Source of the DNA: Nocardioides sp.
GTDB taxonomy: Bacteria; Actinomycetota; Actinomycetes; Propionibacteriales; Nocardioidaceae
Assembly (NCBI GenBank): GCA_023252065.1
Contig: JAHEXO010000200.1
Span: forward strand, 1 to 5,318
Length of the DNA stretch: 5,318 nucleotides
Reading direction: 5' to 3'
Shown here one piece after another: positions 1 through 4,870 of the stretch. Numbering within the stretch: the stretch's first letter is position 1; every line of letters begins with the position of its first letter. The notes beneath the pieces are model-generated. The model did not search any database. It worked only from the letters and a program-made list of their open reading frames with translations, and was not told the DNA's origin. The position numbers and the translations under genes are program-made.

Positions 1-978
1 GCGATCGCGGTCGGACTGATGTGCCAGTGCTCTTACGCTCAGATCGGGGCGATGATCGGCCGCGACAAGTCCGTGGTGTGGCGCGAAGTTGCCCGCAACC
101 GTGGCCCGGACGGCTCCTACTGGGCACCGGTGGCGCACCGGGCCGCGCACGAGCGGCGCCGGCGGCCCAAAGAGCACAAGCTGTCGATGCACCCGGGCCT
201 GTGCCGCCGGATCGAGGCGTGGATGGACGACGGGTGGTCACCGGGCCTGATCGCGTCGATGCTGCGTGAGCAGCATCGCGGATCAACGGCAGCGGCGAGG
301 AGGGGCCGGGTGAGCCACGAGACGATCTACCAGACGCTCTACGTCCAGACCCGCGGCAGCCTGCGCGTTGACCTGCACCGTCAGCTGTCGTTGAAGCGTT
401 CGGCGCGCAAGCCCCGGTCCAGCACCGGCCGCGGCGGTGGGCACACCTACGACCACGCGATCAAGATCAGCCAGCGCCCCGCCCAGGTCGCCGACCGCGC
501 TGTGCCCGGCCACTGGGAAGGCGACCTGATCCTCGGGCCCGGCAACCGCTCCGCGATCGGGACTCTGGTCGAGCGCTCCACCCGGTTCGTGATCTTGCTG
601 CACCTTCCAGGACGCCACGACGCCCCGAGCGTGGCCGAGGCGATGATCCAGGAGATGAGCAGGCTGCCGGCCCACCTGCGACGCTCGATCACCTGGGACC
701 GCGGCAGCGAGCTGGCCCACTACGTCGACATCCAGCTCGAGCTCCAGGCACCGGTCTACTTCTGCGACCCTCACTCGCCCTGGCAGCGCGGCAGCAACGA
801 GAACACCAACCGGTTGCTGCGGTTCTGGTTCGAGAAGGGCAGCGACCTCTCGGTCCACACCGCCGAGGACCTCGCCAGGATCGCCGCGACCCTCAACGCA
901 CGGCCCCGCCCTACCCTGGGCCTGGAGACCCCAGCCCAAGCGCTGGGTGAGCTGCTCGCCAACCAGGCAGCAGCATGA
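1..978 (+). CDS. IS30-family transposase (N-terminus outside window)
   Basis: This is a DDE transposase that cuts and joins the ends of its own IS30-type element. Residues are numbered from the internal Met at 19. An N-terminal helix-turn-helix (about 4-27, ending WREVARN) matches the IS30 DNA-binding region. The RNase H-like catalytic core starts at GHWEGDLI (164-171, catalytic D169), continues with TWDRGSE (225-231, D227) and ends with SPWQRGSNENTNRLLR (253-268, E261). The D227 to E261 gap of 33 residues is the DD(33)E spacing of IS30. The frame stays open upstream of 19 to base 1, and the helix-turn-helix would be incomplete if translation began at 19. The true start is therefore very probably outside the window, and the Met at 19 is internal. 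The C-terminus (LNARPRPTLGLETPAQAL) is intact. IS30 proteins usually have about 340-390 residues, consistent with a few dozen missing here. Confidence 0.93.
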   Translation, partial: AIAVGLMCQCSYAQIGAMIGRDKSVVWREVARNRGPDGSYWAPVAHRAAHERRRRPKEHKLSMHPGLCRRIEAWMDDGWSPGLIASMLREQHRGSTAAARRGRVSHETIYQTLYVQTRGSLRVDLHRQLSLKRSARKPRSSTGRGGGHTYDHAIKISQRPAQVADRAVPGHWEGDLILGPGNRSAIGTLVERSTRFVILLHLPGRHDAPSVAEAMIQEMSRLPAHLRRSITWDRGSELAHYVDIQLELQAPVYFCDPHSPWQRGSNENTNRLLRFWFEKGSDLSVHTAEDLARIAATLNARPRPTLGLETPAQALGELLANQAAA

Positions 979-979
979 C

Positions 980-1006
980 CGTTGCTTCCACCGACTGACA
1001 CCGCCC
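980..1006 (+). repeat. Probable right terminal inverted repeat of the IS30 element
   Basis: Directly after the transposase stop, the sequence gttgcttccaccgactgaca followed by ccgccc has the layout of right ends of actinobacterial IS30 elements: a gttgc core near the stop, then a gap-free end of about 25 nt. The resemblance is from memory of the family, and the matching left end is not in the window. The exact edges are uncertain by several bases. Confidence 0.4.
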
Positions 1007-1022
1007 GGGGCCGACAAGTGAA

Positions 1023-1048
1023 GGAATCACCGGCTTACCGGCGATTCC
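1023..1048. repeat. 26-nt hairpin-forming palindrome beside the IS end
   Basis: Arms ggaatcaccgg (1023-1033) and ccggcgattcc (1038-1048) flank a 4-nt loop, ctta. Ten of 11 positions pair. The exception is A1029 opposite C1042, which becomes a G-U wobble in a minus-strand transcript, so all 11 positions pair there. On the minus strand the stem is followed by ttcacttgt, a weak U-rich tail; on the plus strand there is no U-tract. It could be a terminator for minus-strand transcription running into the IS, a dispersed palindromic repeat, or a structured target that drew the IS30 element. Nothing visible decides between these. Confidence 0.6.
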
Positions 1049-1148
1049 GACAGGAACGTCTCGAGGTCATCCCCAGGTCCCGCCCCGTGGCTGACCGGCG
1101 CAACTGAACTGAGACCCGGCGCTACGCCGTACATCACGCCCGCCGCCC

Positions 1149-1160
1149 TAGGCTCGGAGC
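1149..1160 (+). promoter_or_regulatory. Leaderless promoter -10 box of the DUF2461 gene
   Basis: The hexamer TAGGCT (1149-1154) fits the actinobacterial -10 consensus TANNNT and is followed by exactly six bases before the ATG at 1161. That places the expected transcription start on or next to the start codon, as in leaderless genes. The TAG of the box is also an in-frame stop, so the coding frame cannot extend further upstream. A GGAG at 1156-1159 lies only one base before the ATG, too close to work as a Shine-Dalgarno site. No convincing -35 hexamer is seen. Confidence 0.55.
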
Positions 1161-1805
1161 ATGCCGGCTGACTTCATGGGCTTCCCACAGCAGGCCCTCG
1201 ACTTCTACGACGACCTCGAGGTCGACAACACCCGGTCGTTCTGGGACAAGCACAAGGGCACCTACGAGTACTCCGTGAAGCGCCCGATGGTCGCGCTGTG
1301 CGCCGCGCTCGCCGAGGAGTTCGGGGACGCCAAGATCTTCCGTCCCTACCGTGACGTGCGCTTCGCGAAGGACAAGACGCCGTACAAGACCGCCCAGGGC
1401 GCCTTCGTCCAGGTCGGACCGGCGACCGGGTGGTACGTCGAGATCTCGGCGCGCGGCGTCCGCACCGGAGCGGGGTTCTACGACGCCACCGGGCCGCGGA
1501 TCGCCGCCATCCGGGCCTCCATCGACGACGAGCGGACCGGCACCGAGCTGGAACGGATGCTCACCAAGCTCGAGGCCAACGGCTGGCGGATCGGCGGCCA
1601 CGTGCTCAAGACGTCACCGCGCGGCTACGACCCGAACCACCCGCGGATCACCTGGCTGCGCCACAAGTCGCTGACCATCGGGCACGACTACGGCTTCGAG
1701 CCGATCATCCACACCCACGAGCTGCTCCAGGCGGTGCGCGACGACTGGCGCACGCTCCGACCGTTCGTCGAGTGGGTCACCGCCCACGAGGCCTTCGCCG
1801 AGTGA
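1161..1805 (+). CDS. DUF2461 domain-containing protein (TIGR02453-type)
   Basis: This 214-residue soluble protein fills the whole DUF2461/TIGR02453 family model; the molecular function of the family is not established. Family landmarks run in order: the N-terminal FPQQALDFYDDLEVDNTR (8-25) and SFWDKHKGTYE (26-36), the signature FRPYRDVRFAKDKTPYKT (60-77), a strand-rich middle with WYVEISARGVRTGAGFY (91-107), and the LKTSPRGYDPNHPR (149-162) to LRHKSL (166-171) block. The conserved Arg, Lys and Asp residues suggest a polar binding or active site, but that is inference. No signal peptide or membrane segment is seen. The ATG at 1161 is chosen because an in-frame TAG lies 12 nt upstream and a leaderless promoter fits. 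A Met at residue 6 is a less likely alternative. The gene stands alone, between the IS30 element and a convergent regulator gene, so context gives no pathway. Confidence 0.9.
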   Translation: MPADFMGFPQQALDFYDDLEVDNTRSFWDKHKGTYEYSVKRPMVALCAALAEEFGDAKIFRPYRDVRFAKDKTPYKTAQGAFVQVGPATGWYVEISARGVRTGAGFYDATGPRIAAIRASIDDERTGTELERMLTKLEANGWRIGGHVLKTSPRGYDPNHPRITWLRHKSLTIGHDYGFEPIIHTHELLQAVRDDWRTLRPFVEWVTAHEAFAE

Positions 1806-1820
1806 CGGCGCGTCGCGCTC

Positions 1821-1888
1821 AGTAACCACCCCTGGAGGTCCGTCCGGAGCCACCGCGGCGGCCAGACGAGCATTCCGGGGTGGTTACT
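1821..1888. repeat. Perfect 12-bp inverted repeat between convergent genes, possible bidirectional terminator
   Basis: AGTAACCACCCC (1821-1832) is the exact reverse complement of GGGGTGGTTACT (1877-1888), with a 44-nt spacer. The repeat fills most of the 104-nt gap between the DUF2461 gene (ends 1805) and the convergent Rrf2 gene (ends 1910). Symmetry and position suit a structure that stops or protects transcripts from both sides. The long spacer and lack of a U-tract make a classical intrinsic terminator doubtful. A pair of protein-binding half-sites is another reading. Confidence 0.5.
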
Positions 1889-1909
1889 CAGGAGCAGTAC
1901 GCCGGCGGC

Positions 1910-2395
1910 TCAGTGCGGCTGCCAGGCGTCCTCGTCCTCGGTGAGGCGAGCCACCTCGGGGGGCAGGGCGCCGGCGACCAGGTCGGCGACCGAGACCTGC
2001 TCGAACACATCGCGCAGCGAGTGGCGCGCGGCGATCCAGACGCGTTGCAGGGCGTCGGCGCGCTCGTTGTAGGAGACCGCTTCGGGGCGCAGGCCGTAGA
2101 CCGAGACCAGCGGCCCGTCGACGGCGCGGATCACGTCGGCCACGGTCACCGTGGCGGCCGGCTTGGCCAGACGCCACCCACCGGACTGCCCCCGCTGGGC
2201 CAGGACGATGCCGGAACGGCGCAGGTCGGCCAGGATCGCCTGGAGGAAGTTGTGCGGGATCCCCTGCAGGCGGCCGAGCTCCTCGGCGCTCACGGGCCGA
2301 CCGGCGTCACCGCCCTGACCGGTGTCGCCCGCGCCGCGGGCGCCCATCTCGATCAGGGCCCGGAGCGCGTAGTCGGCCTTGGCTGAGACTCGCAT
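1910..2395 (-). CDS. Rrf2-family transcriptional regulator lacking Fe-S cysteines
   Basis: This is a 161-residue dimeric winged-helix DNA-binding protein of the Rrf2 family. The N-terminus MRVSAKADYALRAL is the classic Rrf2 opening and sets the start at 2395. A longer frame from GTG at 2461 adds 22 non-conserved residues and is rejected. A GGGAG about 10 nt before the ATG can serve as ribosome binding site. The helix-turn-helix covers about 34-62 (PVSAEELGRLQGIPHNFLQAILADLRR) and the wing about 63-79 (GQSGGWRLAKP). A dimerisation helix follows (about 111-134, including ALQRVWIAARHSLRDVFEQV). A Gly-rich insert (19-33) lengthens the loop before the helix-turn-helix. There is no cysteine at all, so it cannot hold the Cys-ligated cluster of IscR, NsrR or RsrR. 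The segment where those cysteines normally sit reads VYGLRPEAVSY (99-109). The signal sensed is unknown. It lies divergent to the fadE5-like gene, and a 29-bp palindrome just upstream of its start is a candidate autoregulatory operator. Confidence 0.92.
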   Translation of the reverse strand: MRVSAKADYALRALIEMGARGAGDTGQGGDAGRPVSAEELGRLQGIPHNFLQAILADLRRSGIVLAQRGQSGGWRLAKPAATVTVADVIRAVDGPLVSVYGLRPEAVSYNERADALQRVWIAARHSLRDVFEQVSVADLVAGALPPEVARLTEDEDAWQPH

Positions 2396-2413
2396 GCCGA
2401 GCAGTCTCCCAGA

Positions 2414-2442
2414 ACGCGCGGGAGATCCATGCACCCGCGCGT
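2414..2442. promoter_or_regulatory. 29-bp palindrome upstream of rrf2, candidate Rrf2 operator
   Basis: ACGCGCGGG (2414-2422) and CCCGCGCGT (2434-2442) are exact reverse complements, 9 bp each, separated by 11 bases (2423-2433) that are richer in A/T than the arms. Rrf2 dimers typically bind palindromes of roughly 27-30 bp near their own promoters, and this one starts 19 nt upstream of the rrf2 start codon. Self-regulation is inference. The G/C-rich arms could also form an RNA hairpin in the rrf2 leader. Confidence 0.5.
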
Positions 2443-2448
2443 GGTCTG

Positions 2449-2462
2449 CGTCACACGTCACA
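2449..2462. repeat. Tandem 7-bp direct repeat upstream of rrf2
   Basis: CGTCACA occurs twice back to back (2449-2455 and 2456-2462), read as TGTGACG twice in the direction of rrf2. It begins 6 bp beyond the outer arm of the 29-bp palindrome, where a -35 region or activator site would be expected. The TGTGA core resembles a CRP half-site, but the copies are direct repeats rather than inverted, so a CRP site is not claimed. Confidence 0.4.
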
Positions 2463-2494
2463 CAGGACGGCGCTCGTCGTGGTCCGGGAAGTGG

Positions 2495-2523
2495 TTGCCT
2501 CCCCCAGGACCGCGAGGCAGAAT
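2495..2523 (+). promoter_or_regulatory. Predicted promoter of the fadE5-like gene
   Basis: TTGCCT (2495-2500) matches four of six bases of TTGACA. It is followed after 17 bases by CAGAAT (2518-2523), which keeps the key A at position 2 and T at position 6 of the -10 box. The predicted transcription start falls at about 2529-2531, giving a leader of roughly 75 nt to the ATG at 2607. The site is on the correct strand and is the best-spaced pair I can find in this gap. Confidence 0.45.
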
Positions 2524-2528
2524 GATGT

Positions 2529-2551
2529 TACTGATGAGTAGCCGTACTCAT
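2529..2551. promoter_or_regulatory. Three-half-site operator-like array at the fadE5 transcription start
   Basis: The pattern is TACT (2529-2532), four bases, AGTA (2537-2540), four bases, TACT (2545-2548): alternating inverted half-sites with a constant 8-bp period. The right pair extends to a perfect 7-bp inverted repeat, ATGAGTA (2534-2540) with TACTCAT (2545-2551). It sits immediately downstream of the predicted -10 box, at about +1 to +20, where a bound repressor would block initiation. TetR-type repressors of fatty acid degradation often bind such sites. The cognate protein is not identifiable from the window; the divergent Rrf2 protein is possible but has a different candidate palindrome at its own gene. 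Confidence 0.5.
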
Positions 2552-2606
2552 GACGGGGGACCCCGACCGGGTCGGACCTCGACTCACCGCCGAACAGGTA
2601 AGGGAC

Positions 2607-4484
2607 ATGGGCCACTACAAGAGCAACCTGCGAGACATCGAGTTCAACCTCTTCGAGCTGCTGGGTCGCGGCGAGGTGATGGGCACGGGTCCGTTCACCG
2701 AGGTCGACCCGGAGACCGGTCGCGAGATCCTGGCCGAGGTCGACCGGCTGGCACGCGAGGACCTCGCGGCGTCGTTCGAGGAGTCCGACCGCACCCCGCC
2801 GGTCTTCGACCCCGAGACCCACACCGCGCCGGTCCCCGAGTCGTTCAAGAAGAGCTTCCAGGCCTGGATGGACGCCGAGTACTGGCGCCTCGCCACCCTC
2901 GCCGAGCTCGGCGGCACGCCGGTCCCCTCGTCGTTCGGCTGGGCGGTCGGCGAGATGGTGCTCGGCGCGAACCCCGCGGTCTGGATGTACGGCGCCGGGC
3001 CGGCGTTCGCCGGCGTGATCTACCGCAACGGCAACGAGCGGGACAAGAAGATCGCCCAGCACGTCGTCGACAACGGCTGGCTGACCACGATGGTCCTCAC
3101 CGAGCCCGACGCCGGCTCCGACGTGGGCGCGGGCCGGACCAAGGCCACCCCCAACGCCGATGGCACCTGGAACATCGAGGGCGTCAAGCGCTTCATCACC
3201 TCGGCAGAGGGCGACCTCTCCGACAACATCATCCACATGGTCCTGGCGCGCCCGCAGGGCGTCGAGGGGGCCGGCGGTCCGGGCACCAAGGGCCTCAGCC
3301 TGTTCATCGTGCCGAAGTGGCACTTCGACCCCGAGACCGGCGAGTCGACCGGTGAGCGCAACGGCGTCTACGTCACCGGCGTCGAGAAGAAGATGGGCAT
3401 CAAGGTGTCCAACACCTGCGAGCTGACCTTCGGCGACCCGGGTGTCGGCGGCGGCGAGCCGGCCAAGGGCTGGCTGCTCGGCGAGGTGCACAACGGCATC
3501 GCGCAGATGTTCCAGGTCATCGAGAACGCCCGGATGATGGTCGGCACCAAGGCCATCGCGACCCTCTCGACCGGCTACCTGAACGCCCTCGACTTCGCCA
3601 AGGAGCGGGTCCAGGGCGCCGACCTCACCCAGGCCGCGGACAAGACCGCGCCGCGGGTGACGATCACCCACCACCCCGACGTACGCCGTTCGCTGATGAC
3701 GCAGAAGTCGTTCGCCGAGGCGATGCGGTCGCTGGTCCTCTACACCGCGTCCTGGCAGGACCGCGTGATGATCGCCGAGCACAACGGCGAGAAGGACGAG
3801 CTGGCGATGGCGGTCAACGACCTGCTGCTGCCGATCGTCAAGGGCTACGGCTCGGAGCGGTCGTGGGTACTGCTGGGCACCGAGTCGCTGCAGACCTTCG
3901 GCGGGTCCGGCTTCCTGCAGGACTACCCCATCGAGCAGTACGTCCGCGACGCCAAGATCGACACCCTGTACGAGGGCACCACCGCGATCCAGGGCCAGGA
4001 CTTCTTCTTCCGCAAGATCGTCAAGGACCAGGGCAAGGCCCTCGGCCACCTGGCCCAGGAGATCCAGACCTTCGTCGAGAGCGAGGCGGGCAACGGCCGG
4101 CTGAAGGTCGAGCGCGAGCTGCTGTCGACGGCGCTCGAGGACGCCCAGGCGATCGTCGGGGTGATGATCAACCATCTCATGAGCGCAGACGCCTCCGCCG
4201 AGGGCGGCGACCTCCGCAACATCTACAAGGTCGGCCTCAACACCAGCCGTCTGCTGATGGCGCTCGGCGACGTCGTCTGCGCCTGGCTGCTGCTGCGGGG
4301 CGCCGACATCGCGCTCGGCAAGCTGTCCGGCGACCTGCCCGCCAAGGAGAAGGCGTTCTACGAGGGCAAGGTGGCCGCCGCGCAGTTCTTCGCGCAGACC
4401 AACCTGCCGCGGCTCTCCGCCGAGCGGGCCATCGCCGAGCACACCGATTTGGCCCTGATGGACCTCGACGAGGCCGCCTTCTGA
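2607..4484 (+). CDS. fadE5: FadE5-like acyl-CoA dehydrogenase
   Basis: This is an FAD-dependent acyl-CoA dehydrogenase catalysing the first step of beta-oxidation, acyl-CoA to trans-2-enoyl-CoA, in the cytoplasm. Electrons are normally passed to electron-transfer flavoprotein. The 625-residue protein matches mycobacterial FadE5 (about 611 residues, broad chain-length range) nearly end to end. Landmarks are the start [17 protein letters not shown] (1-17), [10 protein letters not shown] (64-73), the flavin/substrate motif [11 protein letters not shown] (162-172), KRFITSA (194-200), and a highly conserved core (301-366). [20 protein letters not shown] (448-467) contains the probable catalytic base Glu456, by analogy with FadE5 Glu447. 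The C-terminal extension ends MDLDEAAF as in FadE5. The ATG at 2607 is chosen because it begins the conserved FadE5 N-terminus and has AGG (2596-2598) at useful spacing. An in-frame ATG at 2550 lies inside the operator-like array and adds 19 unconserved residues. A Gly-rich stretch (277-284) looks longer than in mycobacterial homologues. It is a single-gene unit with its own promoter and terminator. Confidence 0.94.
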   Translation: MGHYKSNLRDIEFNLFELLGRGEVMGTGPFTEVDPETGREILAEVDRLAREDLAASFEESDRTPPVFDPETHTAPVPESFKKSFQAWMDAEYWRLATLAELGGTPVPSSFGWAVGEMVLGANPAVWMYGAGPAFAGVIYRNGNERDKKIAQHVVDNGWLTTMVLTEPDAGSDVGAGRTKATPNADGTWNIEGVKRFITSAEGDLSDNIIHMVLARPQGVEGAGGPGTKGLSLFIVPKWHFDPETGESTGERNGVYVTGVEKKMGIKVSNTCELTFGDPGVGGGEPAKGWLLGEVHNGIAQMFQVIENARMMVGTKAIATLSTGYLNALDFAKERVQGADLTQAADKTAPRVTITHHPDVRRSLMTQKSFAEAMRSLVLYTASWQDRVMIAEHNGEKDELAMAVNDLLLPIVKGYGSERSWVLLGTESLQTFGGSGFLQDYPIEQYVRDAKIDTLYEGTTAIQGQDFFFRKIVKDQGKALGHLAQEIQTFVESEAGNGRLKVERELLSTALEDAQAIVGVMINHLMSADASAEGGDLRNIYKVGLNTSRLLMALGDVVCAWLLLRGADIALGKLSGDLPAKEKAFYEGKVAAAQFFAQTNLPRLSAERAIAEHTDLALMDLDEAAF

Positions 4485-4496
4485 GGGCCTGAGCGA

Positions 4497-4515
4497 CGGC
4501 GGCCGCGAGCCGCCG
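4497..4515 (+). repeat. Short GC hairpin after fadE5
   Basis: CGGCGGC (4497-4503) and GCCGCCG (4509-4515) form a perfect 7-bp stem with a 5-nt loop, 12 nt past the fadE5 stop codon. There is no U-tract. It may stabilise the 3' end or help the following terminator hairpin, but a stem this GC-rich can also arise by chance here. Confidence 0.35.
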
Positions 4516-4523
4516 GGAGGACG

Positions 4524-4559
4524 CGAGCCGGTGGTGCCTGGGGGGACGCCACCGGCTCG
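4524..4559 (+). terminator. Probable transcription terminator of fadE5
   Basis: CGAGCCGGTGG (4524-4534) pairs perfectly with CCACCGGCTCG (4549-4559). A further U-G and a G-C pair extend it to 13 bp around a 10-nt loop. It begins 39 nt after the fadE5 stop. The tail atcgttctcc is only weakly U-rich, which is common for actinobacterial terminators. It separates fadE5 transcription from the small membrane protein gene. Confidence 0.65.
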
Positions 4560-4567
4560 ATCGTTCT

Positions 4568-4583
4568 CCGCCGACCTCGGCGG
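4568..4583. repeat. Third small inverted repeat in the fadE5 downstream region
   Basis: CCGCCG (4568-4573) and CGGCGG (4578-4583) form a 6-bp stem with an acct loop, 8 nt after the main terminator hairpin. It is weak evidence alone, but with the two preceding stems it makes the 168-nt gap unusually rich in local hairpins. Confidence 0.3.
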
Positions 4584-4652
4584 TCGGGCGGTGGCAGGTG
4601 TGGACGACCTCCAACCTGGGTAGGAACCCGGCCGGACTGAAGGAGGGGCTCC

Positions 4653-4841
4653 ATGGGTATCGGTATCTCGGTCGTGCTGCTCGTCGTCGGGCTCGTGCTC
4701 CTGACCGGAGCCGTGGACCTGCCCGCGAGCGTGCACGACCACGTCGCGACCGACGTCGTCGGCTGGATCTGTGTGGGTGTGGCGATCCTCGGGTTCGTGC
4801 TCGCGATCGCGGCGAGCCGGAGCAGGGCACCGCGCGCCTGA
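4653..4841 (+). CDS. Small two-helix membrane protein, DUF6458-like
   Basis: This 62-residue protein consists almost entirely of two hydrophobic helices, about residues 4-22 (ISVVLLVVGLVLLTGAV) and 36-53 (VVGWICVGVAILGFVLAI). A short polar linker containing HDHVATD joins them, and a basic tail SRSRAPRA follows. The start MGIGISVVLL, the GxVLL near the end of helix 1, and the VGWICVGVAILG pattern match DUF6458-type proteins common in high-GC actinobacteria, whose function is unknown. The basic C-terminal tail suggests both termini face the cytoplasm (inference). An excellent Shine-Dalgarno AAGGAGG (4640-4646), six bases before the ATG, makes this a convincing real gene despite its size. It lies 168 nt after fadE5, beyond a terminator, and 29 nt before the exporter gene, which appears to have its own promoter. 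Confidence 0.82.
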   Translation: MGIGISVVLLVVGLVLLTGAVDLPASVHDHVATDVVGWICVGVAILGFVLAIAASRSRAPRA

Positions 4842-4858
4842 GGTCCTGGGCCGACCCC

Positions 4859-4870
4859 TAGCCTCGTGGG
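4859..4870 (+). promoter_or_regulatory. Leaderless promoter -10 box of the lysE/argO gene
   Basis: TAGCCT (4859-4864) fits TANNNT and is followed by exactly six bases before the GTG at 4871, the same geometry as the DUF2461 gene at 1149-1161. The TAG of the box is again the in-frame stop that closes the frame upstream. No Shine-Dalgarno sequence precedes the GTG, which supports a leaderless transcript starting at about 4871. Confidence 0.55.

Larger units (their letters stand above)
1..1006 (+). mobile_element. Right-hand part of an IS30-family insertion sequence
   Basis: The window opens inside an IS30-type transposase gene and continues to a probable right terminal inverted repeat shortly after its stop codon. 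The left end, the left inverted repeat and the first part of the transposase lie outside the window, so element length and target duplication cannot be read. The reading frame is undamaged and the catalytic triad is present, so nothing visible here marks the copy as dead. The outer boundary at about 1006 is an estimate based on where IS30 elements usually end relative to their transposase gene. Confidence 0.6.

Noticed and set aside
283..1017. 244-codon open frame on - over the transposase
   Set aside because: It is antisense to a complete DDE catalytic core and its composition is typical of a GC shadow. IS30 elements carry a single transposase gene.
1880..2386. 168-codon open frame on + over the Rrf2 gene
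   Set aside because: It is a shadow frame antisense to a clear Rrf2 protein, with no domain and no ribosome binding site.
2396..2461. N-terminal extension of the Rrf2 protein from GTG at 2461
   Set aside because: The extra 22 residues are not like any Rrf2 N-terminus, and they would translate through the 29-bp palindrome. The ATG at 2395 begins exactly at the conserved MRVSAKADYAL.
2449..2464. CRP/FNR-type site suggested by TGTGA
   Set aside because: The TGTGA cores are in direct, not inverted, orientation, and no TCACA partner lies at the required spacing.
2550..2606. Start of the acyl-CoA dehydrogenase at ATG 2550
   Set aside because: It adds 19 residues absent from FadE5 proteins and overlaps the operator-like array. 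The conserved MGHYKSN start at 2607 has its own ribosome binding site.
4623..4627. GGAAC as an extracytoplasmic sigma factor -35 element upstream of the 62-aa gene
   Set aside because: The matching GTT-type -10 would fall at or beyond the start codon, and none is present at the needed distance.
2451..4742. Very long open frame on the minus strand across the whole fadE5 gene (763 codons)
   Set aside because: It is the antisense shadow of a high-GC gene. Its translation is low-complexity (rich in G, A, V, L, R, D, with LGD/VVD repeats), has no recognisable domain, and the plus strand encodes an end-to-end FadE5 match.
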